Assembly (NCBI RefSeq): GCF_017104715.1
Contig: NZ_JAAGPI010000063.1
Location: 1-36,323 of the forward strand
DNA length: 36,323 nt
Source: Burkholderia sp. Ac-20365
GTDB lineage: Bacteria > Pseudomonadota > Gammaproteobacteria > Burkholderiales > Burkholderiaceae
Direction: 5' to 3'
Both the position numbers and the translations under genes were made by a program. Position 1 is the stretch's first letter. Each line of letters starts with the position of its first letter. The notes under the pieces were generated by a model that had not been told where the DNA came from, did no database searches, and saw only the letters and a list, made by a program, of their open reading frames with translations. Shown here piece by piece: positions 26,840 through 33,632 of this stretch.

Positions 26840-28042
26840 TCAGTGATTGGTCTTCAGCTGCGGCACGTCGCGCGGCTTCGATGCGAACAGACGCGCGAGG
26901 CCGCCTTTCTTCTCTTTCTGCGGCGCGGGCCACAGCGTGTGCGCGAAGGCGACGATGTCCTGCGCGAGCGCGCTGCCCTTCGCGATGCTCATGATGGGCA
27001 AGCCCTGATCGAGCGCCGCGCCCGCATGCTTGTCGTCGCGTGCGAAGCGATGCGCGACGCCTGCGCCAAAGCTTTGTTCGAACGCCTGCAGATCGACGGG
27101 CGCATGCTTGTCGTACTGGTTCACGAGCACGCTGACCTTGCCCGTCGCGTATCCGAGCTCGTGAAAGATGTCGAGCATGCGGCGGCCCGCGCGCAGATAC
27201 AGCACGCTCTGGCGCACCAGCATGCAGATGCGGTCGCTCTGGTCGAGCACGTGAATCGCGAGCGGATTGATACCCAGACCGAGATCGACGATGACCGCGT
27301 CGTACTGCGTGCGCGCGAGCGCCAGCACGCGGTCGAGCTGCGCGGGACGCAGTTCGCCCGCGCGGATCGGGTCGCCCGCGCCCGCGAGCACGTCGAGGTT
27401 GTCGCTCACGTGCATCACGCACGCATCGAAAAACGCGTTGTCGAGCCGGTCGATCTGCGCGCACAGTTCGGCAAGCGTGGCCGCAGGTGTCTGGTCGGAC
27501 AGCAGCAGGCTCGCGTCGGCGAACTGCTGGTTGGCATCCACGAGCAGCACGCGCTTGGCGCGCTGCGTCGCGAGTGCGTGCGCGAGGTTCATCGCGATGA
27601 AGGTCGTGCCCGTGCCGCCCTTGCAGGAAGTGAGCGACACGATGCGCCCTTCGCGCCGTGTGGCCGCCGTCTTCTTGCCCCACACGTGCGAGAGTTCGGC
27701 GGCGAATGCCTGCGCATCGAGCGGCCACGGCAGCACGTGGCGCACGCCTGCGCGCATCGCCGCCATCAGCAGCGCGGTGGAAGGCGCGGGCGTCACCAGC
27801 ATGCAATTCAGCTGCGGCACGTGCGACACGGCTTCTTCGATCGCCGCCATGTCGTGCGGCTCCAGATCGACGTCGTCGACGATCAGCAGATCCGCCGTCT
27901 TGATGGCGGCCGCGTGCACGCGCAGCTGCCGCACCGAACCGTGCGCCGCCCGCACGCGATGCGCGACGCCGCACCCTTCCAGCAACTGCTCGATCTGGTG
28001 CGAGCGGTCCGGGCCCGATGAGATGAGGAGGATGTCGATCAT
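26840..28042 (-). CDS. tadZ: Pilus localisation protein TadZ/CpaE-like
   Basis: A ParA/MinD-type ATPase with an atypical receiver-like N-terminus (about residues 1-115), 400 residues in all. The deviant Walker A is SCKGGTGTTFIAMNLA, with Lys before Gly-Gly; VIVDLGLGINPLA marks the Walker B region. In the receiver-like part the strand-3 position reads LLIVDDVDLEPHD, so an acidic residue is present. TadZ proteins place the Tad apparatus at a cell pole or other site. The long intergenic stem-loop at 28087-28119 lies just upstream. Start ATG with GGAGA ribosome site. Confidence 0.93.
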   Translation of the reverse strand: MIDILLISSGPDRSHQIEQLLEGCGVAHRVRAAHGSVRQLRVHAAAIKTADLLIVDDVDLEPHDMAAIEEAVSHVPQLNCMLVTPAPSTALLMAAMRAGVRHVLPWPLDAQAFAAELSHVWGKKTAATRREGRIVSLTSCKGGTGTTFIAMNLAHALATQRAKRVLLVDANQQFADASLLLSDQTPAATLAELCAQIDRLDNAFFDACVMHVSDNLDVLAGAGDPIRAGELRPAQLDRVLALARTQYDAVIVDLGLGINPLAIHVLDQSDRICMLVRQSVLYLRAGRRMLDIFHELGYATGKVSVLVNQYDKHAPVDLQAFEQSFGAGVAHRFARDDKHAGAALDQGLPIMSIAKGSALAQDIVAFAHTLWPAPQKEKKGGLARLFASKPRDVPQLKTNH

Positions 28043-28086
28043 GTTCTGTCTCCGCGTGCAGGGCGTGGGTAGCGTGCGTGAGTGGC

Positions 28087-28119
28087 GCTGGCGCGCGGCC
28101 GTCGACGACGCGCGCCAGC
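28087..28119 (-). other. Intergenic stem-loop between the tad lipoprotein gene and tadZ
   Basis: A perfect 11-bp stem (28087-28097 with 28109-28119, GC-rich) and 11-base loop in the 91-bp gap ahead of tadZ. No T run follows on the minus strand. It may act as an RNA-stability or processing element, or as a partial Rho-dependent stop. Confidence 0.55.
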
Positions 28120-28133
28120 CGTTCGTCAGGTCA

Positions 28134-28421
28134 TCAGTTCGAGCCGGGCAGTCCGACCGCGAACACGTTGATGGGCGGCGGCGGCGTCGTGTACGACTTG
28201 GCGTAGTTCTTCTGGATCGCCTGGGCCGTCGGGCCGTCGACGCCCGCCACCGGATCGGTATTCATGCCCGCGTTCGGGTTGAGCGTCTGCATCTCCCGGA
28301 GCTGCGAGACGGAGCTGCCGAAGGTCGCGTCCCAATGCGGCGTCGAGGTCAGGCAGCCGCCGAGCGTGAGGCTCGCCGCTGCGCACAGCGACGCACGGAT
28401 CAATGTCTGGATGGTTTTCAT
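28134..28421 (-). CDS. Small lipoprotein of the Tad locus
   Basis: A 95-residue lipoprotein with a basic start, a hydrophobic stretch and lipobox LGGC (Cys23). The mature part of 73 residues contains MQTLNPNAG and GVDGPTAQAIQKNYAKSYTTPPPP. It occupies the place between the secretin and tadZ where RcpB or CpaD-type outer-membrane lipoproteins are found in other Tad loci, so it could be the secretin's pilotin or partner. It is much shorter than RcpB or CpaD, and I see no direct similarity. The role is inferred from position only. Confidence 0.78.
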   Translation of the reverse strand: MKTIQTLIRASLCAAASLTLGGCLTSTPHWDATFGSSVSQLREMQTLNPNAGMNTDPVAGVDGPTAQAIQKNYAKSYTTPPPPINVFAVGLPGSN

Positions 28422-28453
28422 GTCGGTCTCCAGGTGTTCGTCAGAGTCGCCGC

Positions 28454-30541
28454 TTATTGCGTGCGGCCGTCGTCGTTGGCTTGCCGCGCTTCCTGCGTGG
28501 CGGGCCGGGCGGATGTCGACGCCACGGCTTCCGGTGCGATCGGCTGGGCGCTCACGCTCGCCGTCTGCACCGCGGCTGCGTGCACGGTGTTGTCGGCCGG
28601 TTCCGTGCGGGTGACGGGCGCCATGCCATTGCTGCCGTCGCTGCCGTTGCCGTCGTTGGCGTTCCCCGGCGTGCGCGGCGTGCCGGGCGCGCGGATCGCA
28701 TCCGATACCGGCTGCGTGCGCTCGGGTGCCGGCACCGGCTGCGGCGCGCTCGCGCCTTGCGAGGTGATGACAGGCGTCAGGACCACGGGTGCTGCCGGGC
28801 CTGTGGTAGCGATCGCCCCGCCCTTCACCGGAATCGGCGACGGGATCGCGGCACCCGTCGACGGTTGCGCGGGTTCGACGGCCGGTTGCGGCTTCTTGCC
28901 TTCCATGTTGCCCGTGAAGAACACGCCGGCTTCCGTGACCTTGCCGAAGTGGTCGGTCGGCAGCGGATAGTTCTGCGGCAGCGGCTTCGCCAGACGCGGC
29001 GTGACGACGAACACCAGTTCCGTCTTGTCTTCCTGGAAGTTCGTGCTACGGAACAGCGCGCCGAGCACGGGCACTTCGCCGAGACCGGGCAGGCCCTTCA
29101 ATGTGCCCGTCACGTTGCTCTTCATCAGGCCGCCGATGGCGAAGCTCTGGCCGTCGTACACCTGCAGCGTGGTCGATGCGCGGCGTGTCGTGATGAGCGG
29201 CAGCACGGCCGTCGTGCTGACAGTGCCCGCCGTCACGGCGACGCCCGTCGGCGAGAGCTCCGACACTTCCGGCGAGACCTTCAGATTGATGCGGCCGTTA
29301 TCGAGCACGGTCGGCGTGAAAGTGAGGCCCACGCCGAAGGTCTCTTCCTGCAGGATGATCGTCGAGCCGCCCGTGCCGTTGCTTTGCGGCACCGGGATGA
29401 ACACCTTGCCACCCGCGAGGAAGCTGGCTTCCTGGCCGCTGATGGCCATCAGGTTCGGTTCGGCGAGCACCTTGACGAGCTGGTCGGTCTTCTGCGCGTC
29501 GAACGCAAAGTTGAGCGGCTTGTTGTTCGCCTTCGAGCCGATCAGCGCACCCATGCCGCCCGACAGGAAATCGGCGAGCAGGCCGAAGCTCCAGCTGCCC
29601 GTGCCGCCCTGGATGTTGGCCGCCATGCCGAGCTGGTCGATCAGCGTCTTCGACACTTCGGCGACCTTCACTTCGAGCATCACCTGCTGCGGCGCGGCCA
29701 CGTGCATCATGTTGACGATGCGCTCGTTGTTGCCGTTGCCCGATGCGCCGGCCGGCTTCATCACGGCGGGAATCATCGCGCCGCCTTGCGCGCCGCCCGT
29801 ATTGGCAGCGACCGGCACGGGCGCCGCCGAGCGCGCCACATAGGCGCGTGCCAGTTCGACGATGCGCTCGGCCTTCACGGAGTCCGATACCGTGCCCGTC
29901 AGCACGAGCGTGTCGGCGGCAGCTTTCACCTGCACGCCCGTTTCTTCGGGCATCAACACGGCAAGCGTCTGCTGCAGGCCGCCGGGATCCGCGCCGACGG
30001 CGACGTCGATGATCGTGCACGAGCCGCTGCGGCCCTGCACGATCATGTTGGTCGTGCCGACATCGGTGCCCAGCAGATAGAGGGTTTGCGACGACACGAG
30101 CATCGCCTGCACGATCGACGGATTGCCGACCGTGCGCGTCTTCACCGACTCGCGGACATTCACCATCGTCGATTTGCCGACGGGAATCGTCACGCTTTGA
30201 TGGTCGGCGATCGTGCCCGTGCAGTTCGGGCCGCGGCCGCCCTGCATCGCGCCCGCGGCAGCGGCCGGCGCAGCGCCGCTCATGCCGATGGTCAGATGCA
30301 CGGCGCCGCTATTGGACGCCAGGTTCATCGGCAGCGGTACCGGGCCTTGCTGCATGACCTCCTGGCTGACGGCCTGCGCGGCGGGCAGTGCCCACAGCGC
30401 CGCGCCGATCAGCCCGCAGGCGCTCGCCTGGATCAGGCGCGTACCGCGCACAGCGGACTTCGCGTTGCGGATGCCGCGTTGTGCTTGCATCGTTTCGCGC
30501 TCACGCGTGGCACGCGCGCGCTGGTTCTCTGTGGCCTTCAT
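28454..30541 (-). CDS. cpaC: Tad outer-membrane secretin CpaC/RcpA
   Basis: Forms the outer-membrane ring through which the Flp pilus passes. Of 695 residues, the first 63 hold a long basic leader and signal peptide (cleavage near PAAQA). Residues of about 110-290 carry pilus-secretin N-domains: IPVGKSTMVNVRESVKTRTVGNPSIVQAMLV, then a BON-like repeat with LVLTGTVSD. The secretin core spans about 320-530 and ends with LPGLGEVPVLGALFRSTNFQEDKTELVFVVTPRLAKPL. An unusual 148-residue tail rich in Pro, Ala, Thr and Gly follows, probably disordered. The start at 30541 has the TACGGGGGAA ribosome site shared with other genes of the locus. Confidence 0.94.
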   Translation of the reverse strand: MKATENQRARATRERETMQAQRGIRNAKSAVRGTRLIQASACGLIGAALWALPAAQAVSQEVMQQGPVPLPMNLASNSGAVHLTIGMSGAAPAAAAGAMQGGRGPNCTGTIADHQSVTIPVGKSTMVNVRESVKTRTVGNPSIVQAMLVSSQTLYLLGTDVGTTNMIVQGRSGSCTIIDVAVGADPGGLQQTLAVLMPEETGVQVKAAADTLVLTGTVSDSVKAERIVELARAYVARSAAPVPVAANTGGAQGGAMIPAVMKPAGASGNGNNERIVNMMHVAAPQQVMLEVKVAEVSKTLIDQLGMAANIQGGTGSWSFGLLADFLSGGMGALIGSKANNKPLNFAFDAQKTDQLVKVLAEPNLMAISGQEASFLAGGKVFIPVPQSNGTGGSTIILQEETFGVGLTFTPTVLDNGRINLKVSPEVSELSPTGVAVTAGTVSTTAVLPLITTRRASTTLQVYDGQSFAIGGLMKSNVTGTLKGLPGLGEVPVLGALFRSTNFQEDKTELVFVVTPRLAKPLPQNYPLPTDHFGKVTEAGVFFTGNMEGKKPQPAVEPAQPSTGAAIPSPIPVKGGAIATTGPAAPVVLTPVITSQGASAPQPVPAPERTQPVSDAIRAPGTPRTPGNANDGNGSDGSNGMAPVTRTEPADNTVHAAAVQTASVSAQPIAPEAVASTSARPATQEARQANDDGRTQ

Positions 30542-30623
30542 GTCCTTCCCCCGTATTGGCGCCGTTGTCTGGTCTCGTCACGGCTTGCGGTTTTGTCCGG
30601 CTTGCGCCTGATCTATGTGCCGC

Positions 30624-31463
30624 TCAAAAGCATTCCTGTCTCGACTGCGATCCGTCGATCACGCTCACGCAGTTCGACGGCGCCCGTGCGACGATCTTGC
30701 GCACCACCGGCTTCGGCGCGGGTGCAGCGGGTGCGGGCGGCGCGGCGACGGGAATCTTCAGCAGCGACGCCTTGGTCGCGCCCGCCGTCGTCGTATCCTG
30801 CGGATCGACCTGGTTGCGCAGCACGAGCGACAGCGAACCGATGCTGCGCGCGAGGTCGATCTTCTCGGCCTGTTCGGGCGTGACTTCGAGCGTCACGGCG
30901 TCGACGACCTTCGGCTTGGTTTCGTCGCGGCCCACTTCCTGCGCGACGGCCAGCACGAGAATCTTTTCGAGCACGATCTTCGAGATGTTCTGGTCGCGTC
31001 CCGTCGTGCCGCCGTCCTTGTTGTCCTTCTCGGTGTTCACGAGGATGTCGACGTAATTGCCCGGCAGCGCGAAGCCCGCCACGCCGATCACGTCGTTCAC
31101 GCGCACCGTGATCGCGCGCTTGCCCTCGTTGATCACCGCCGACAGGCCGCCGACCGTGCCGACCGGCGAGAGCTTCGCCTCGAGCACCGGCTCGCCGCGC
31201 GCGAGGCTCGTCTTCAGCACCCGGCCTTCGAGCTTCTTCACGTCGTTGAAGGTGCCGGTGGGAACGCTGCCCGACGGCCAGTCGGATACCTTCAGCATGT
31301 CGGGCGAGACGCGCTGGCCGAGACTCATATCGGCCGATGCGATCACGACCTTGGTCGTCGACGTCGACGACTGCTGGACCATCCAGCGCGCCGCGAACAC
31401 CACGGCCGCAAGACCGGCCGCCGTCGCGACGAGCAGCATCAACAACGCGCGAGCGTTCTTCAT
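30624..31463 (-). CDS. cpaB: Flp pilus assembly protein CpaB/RcpC
   Basis: A 279-residue periplasmic protein anchored by one N-terminal helix (ALLMLLVATAAGLAAVVFAA). A SAF domain follows (KVVIASADMSLGQRVSPDMLKVSDWP), then the CpaB family region GKRAITVRVNDVIGVAGFALPGNYVDILVN. CpaB helps the secretin ring form or be gated. The C-terminus is Ala/Pro-rich and ends with two cysteines (SNCVSV, QECF) that might pair. Ribosome site AGGAG. A 7-bp hairpin (31481-31497) precedes the gene. Confidence 0.93.
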   Translation of the reverse strand: MKNARALLMLLVATAAGLAAVVFAARWMVQQSSTSTTKVVIASADMSLGQRVSPDMLKVSDWPSGSVPTGTFNDVKKLEGRVLKTSLARGEPVLEAKLSPVGTVGGLSAVINEGKRAITVRVNDVIGVAGFALPGNYVDILVNTEKDNKDGGTTGRDQNISKIVLEKILVLAVAQEVGRDETKPKVVDAVTLEVTPEQAEKIDLARSIGSLSLVLRNQVDPQDTTTAGATKASLLKIPVAAPPAPAAPAPKPVVRKIVARAPSNCVSVIDGSQSRQECF

Positions 31464-31528
31464 GTCGTTCTCCTGACTCTCGCCGTCCGCGACGGCGCTT
31501 GAGGGATCGTGTTACGAGGATGAGGGGG

Positions 31529-31978
31529 TCAGTCCGTCAGATCGCGGTCGCCATCGCGACAGGACTGGTTGTATGCATCGTCTTCGTCTGCGTAACCGAT
31601 GCGCTGGGGCATCGGCAGTTGCAAGGCGAGGCGCGGTTGCCCGGCGAGTTGTGCGCGGCGTTGCGCGTCGCGCTTTGCGACCCACTGCGCGACAACGAGT
31701 TCGTCGAGCAGCGCAAGCAGTTCGCGTTCGCGCTGCCGGCTGCCCGCCAGGGCGAGCAGCGCGCGCTGGCGCAGATGAATCGCGGGATTGGTCGAATGGT
31801 GCAGTGCCGGTGCTGCGTCCACGTAGTACAGTGCGTACGCCGTGGACGCGGCCTCCGTGCATTGCGGCCGGTTCTGGCTGCCGGCTTCGTTGCCGCTGCT
31901 CTGGTCTGCCAGTGCAGAGCGGCTCCCCCGTGTTCCCCGTACATCGGCCGTCGTGCGGCCTGAATCGTTCGTCTTCAT
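31529..31978 (-). CDS. Unknown protein encoded inside the tad operon
   Basis: A 149-residue product without recognisable domain, signal peptide or membrane segment. The first 45 residues are polar and low-complexity. The middle is helical and rich in Leu, Arg and Glu (IHLRQRALLALAGSRQRERELLALLDELVVAQWV), with an acidic end (YADEDDAYNQ). Support for it being real is the ribosome site TACGGGGGAA directly before the ATG, of the same form as at cpaC and flp, plus strand and position between tadV and cpaB. Reading frames on other strands overlap it fully, so doubt remains. A cytoplasmic accessory role in pilus assembly is only a guess from location. Confidence 0.6.
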   Translation of the reverse strand: MKTNDSGRTTADVRGTRGSRSALADQSSGNEAGSQNRPQCTEAASTAYALYYVDAAPALHHSTNPAIHLRQRALLALAGSRQRERELLALLDELVVAQWVAKRDAQRRAQLAGQPRLALQLPMPQRIGYADEDDAYNQSCRDGDRDLTD

Positions 31979-32285
31979 CACTTCCCCCGTATCTGGCCGG
32001 CCTTCCTTCGAAGGCTCTTTGTCCAGGTGGACAACCCCGTGTCCACACCCCGTTCCTGGCTTTGCTTCAAGCCTTTCTGCGAAGGCTCACTGCTGGTTCC
32101 TGCCACCGCCGCTGCGTCGTTGTGCTGCGTTTTCTGTTGTTCTTTTCGGGGCTTCGGCTGTTGTCCGCCGTTGGCCTCCTGTTATGGTCTTTATCGTTTT
32201 GATTTCCTGCCCTGATTCACCTGCTGGCCCCGCTGCTACTTCCTCGTAGAAAACTGTCTGTTTGTTCGCTGCTTCTGTCGCGCCT
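31979..32285 (-). other. Gap inside the tad operon, structured, no supported gene
   Basis: The 307 bp between tadV and the unknown gene hold several short inverted repeats near the latter: CCTTCGAAGG at 32005-32014, TTGTCCA-GG-TGGACAA at 32019-32034, and AGCCTT/AAGGCT around 32068-32085. The minus strand is purine-rich. A 17-codon frame beginning ATGA-overlapped with the tadV stop (32289) is too short to trust. This may be a decayed gene or an RNA-level control segment. Confidence 0.45.
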
Positions 32286-32828
32286 TCATATGCTCGCAAA
32301 CAGCGAGAGCATCGTGCCGATCGCGATGGCCACGCCGTATGGCAGCGTGCCCGCTGTTGCCCGTCTGGTTCTTTTCCCTGTCTCGCCTTCGTTCGGCGCA
32401 CCGCTCGCCGGCATCGATACGTCGATCAACGCGGCCGCCATGTTGTGCAGCCCCGCTCGCATCTGCCGATGCCGCAGCATCTCGAAGAGCGCCCACACGC
32501 CGCCGACTGCACACGCCATGATTGCTGCCTCAAAGGCGCCACTTCCACCGCAAAAACATCCGACTGCCGCCATCAACTTCACGTCCCCGGCGCCCATCAT
32601 CCGTAACAGGTAACCGGGGAGCAGCACGGCACCGCCCGTGAGCACGCCAGCTGCCCAGAATTTCATCCCATCGACCGTGCCATGCAGCGCGCACTGCACC
32701 GCGAACCCCACACCCAGGCCAATGACGACCAGCCAGTTCGGAATTCGCCGCGCGTGCAGGTCGTAGATCGCTGCAACCACGACCAGCGCCAGCACGCATG
32801 GACCAACCGGGAAAGGCACGCCGTTCAT
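32286..32828 (-). CDS. tadV: Prepilin peptidase TadV/CpaA
   Basis: An inner-membrane aspartic protease (A24 family) that cleaves the Flp prepilins and TadE-like pseudopilins. The 180-residue size is that of the short form without the methylase domain. Active-site aspartates are in AAIYDLHARRIPNWL and in MMGAGDVKLMAAVG (G-x-GD motif), flanked by hydrophobic helices. Start at 32828 has GGAG upstream and gives the usual N-terminus; an in-frame start at 32897 would put a non-membrane extension in front and would cover a stem-loop. It is the first gene after the two pilin genes. Confidence 0.93.
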   Translation of the reverse strand: MNGVPFPVGPCVLALVVVAAIYDLHARRIPNWLVVIGLGVGFAVQCALHGTVDGMKFWAAGVLTGGAVLLPGYLLRMMGAGDVKLMAAVGCFCGGSGAFEAAIMACAVGGVWALFEMLRHRQMRAGLHNMAAALIDVSMPASGAPNEGETGKRTRRATAGTLPYGVAIAIGTMLSLFASI

Positions 32829-32864
32829 CGAAAGCTCCGTTGGGTTGGGTTGTCGAAAATTCGC

Positions 32865-32902
32865 CGCCCTGCCAGCGAACACATCTGAACCAGGCAAGGG
32901 CG
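32865..32902 (-). terminator. Attenuator-like stem-loop between flp and tadV
   Basis: Nine base pairs with a single bulged base (32865-32873 with 32893-32902) and a 19-base loop; on the minus strand AATTTT follows a few bases later. It sits in the 91-bp gap after the last pilin gene. It could let most transcripts stop after the pilin genes while some continue into the assembly genes. Confidence 0.55.
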
Positions 32903-32919
32903 ACGGTCGTCGTCACTTG

Positions 32920-33099
32920 TCAGGTCTTCGGAATCGCCGCCAACTTCTTCTGGATAGTTGAGAAGACATCGTTCAGGTTTCCGCCGATCAGGCCGACCGT
33001 CGTGATGATGGCGACAGAAATCAACCCGGCGAGCAGGCCGTATTCGATTGCCGACACGCCGTCTTCTTCGCGCAGGAACTGTTGGATCGCGTTTTTCAT
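32920..33099 (-). CDS. flp: Flp pilin, type IVb (second copy)
   Basis: A 59-residue prepilin: MKNAIQQFLREEDG leader, then VSAIEYGLLAGLISVAIITT, with the Flp-specific Glu-Tyr at mature positions 5 and 6 and cleavage expected after Gly14. The short C-terminal part is GGNLNDVFSTIQKKLAAIPKT. It differs from the pilin just upstream at only four positions (6, 28, 56, 58). A GGAGG ribosome site precedes the ATG. It forms the fibre of the Tad pilus used for adhesion and biofilm growth. Confidence 0.95.
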   Translation of the reverse strand: MKNAIQQFLREEDGVSAIEYGLLAGLISVAIITTVGLIGGNLNDVFSTIQKKLAAIPKT

Positions 33100-33127
33100 G
33101 GTTTCCTCCGGTATGTACGCTTGGGTA

Positions 33128-33307
33128 TCAGGTCGTCGGTACAGCGGCGAGTTTCTTCTGGATAGTCGAGAAGACATCGTTCAGGTTTCCGCCGATGAGA
33201 CCGACCGTCGTAATGATCGCCACCGCGATCAGCCCGGCCAGCAGGCCGTATTCGATCGCCGACACGCCGTCTTCTTCGCGCAGAAACTGGTTGATTGCGT
33301 TCTTCAT
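33128..33307 (-). CDS. flp: Flp pilin, type IVb (first copy)
   Basis: A 59-residue prepilin nearly identical to its neighbour: MKNAINQFLREEDG leader, VSAIEYGLLAGLIAVAIITT helix with Glu5-Tyr6, and tail ending LAAVPTT. It is first in the operon and has the TACGGGGGAA ribosome site five bases before ATG. A much longer in-frame reading (to 33796) exists but would run through the promoter and leader hairpin and has no pilin-like extension, so I reject it. The copies are 28 bp apart, a tandem duplication. Confidence 0.96.
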   Translation of the reverse strand: MKNAINQFLREEDGVSAIEYGLLAGLIAVAIITTVGLIGGNLNDVFSTIQKKLAAVPTT

Positions 33308-33427
33308 GGTTTCCCCCGTAGGAAATGAGATGTCACATGGTCGCCGCGCCCCATGCGCATTGACCTTTAAAGCCGCCCTCTCGGACGGGATACAACCGGC
33401 TGGCACCGCCGAAGGTGTCGTCATGGT

Positions 33428-33461
33428 CGCGAATGGCCGTACGCTGTACGAACCATTCGCG
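33428..33461 (-). promoter_or_regulatory. Strong leader hairpin in the flp 5' untranslated region
   Basis: A 9-bp outer stem (33428-33436 with 33453-33461, CGCGAATGG and complement) and a 5-bp inner stem (33438-33442 with 33446-33450, CGTAC/GTACG) closed by three bases. It lies midway in the predicted roughly 300-nt leader. No T run follows, so it is more likely an mRNA-stability or control element than a terminator. Confidence 0.6.
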
Positions 33462-33617
33462 CCACTTTCTGCCGACGTCCGCCCCCCATTGGCTCCGCCG
33501 CCCCCGCAGTCGCATCTGGCTAACCCCGGCCGCGACTGCGAAGTACTGTGCTGCTGTCGGAGACTTCCTTTGGCCTTGCTTTCCGGCAGCAGCGTTGTTC
33601 GTCGTGACTGCCATATC

Positions 33618-33632
33618 GCAACGGGTGTGCCA
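33618..33632 (-). promoter_or_regulatory. Sigma-54 promoter of the flp-tad operon
   Basis: On the minus strand the sequence is TGGCAC-ACCCG-TTGC, matching the -24/-12 consensus at every defined base and with GG-N10-GC spacing. It points to the flp genes; transcription would begin near 33606, about 300 nt before the first pilin codon. The adjacent divergent gene encodes a sigma-54 activator, which strengthens the call. Confidence 0.82.

Noticed and set aside
28403..30883. An 826-codon plus-strand open frame
   Set aside because: It is antisense to the secretin gene, Arg/His-rich and without ribosome site; the minus-strand secretin has clear domains.
32087..32401. A 104-codon minus-strand frame overlapping the end of tadV, and a 17-codon frame starting at 32289
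   Set aside because: The longer one starts inside tadV without ribosome site; the shorter is coupled by ATGA but too short and too basic to support as a gene.
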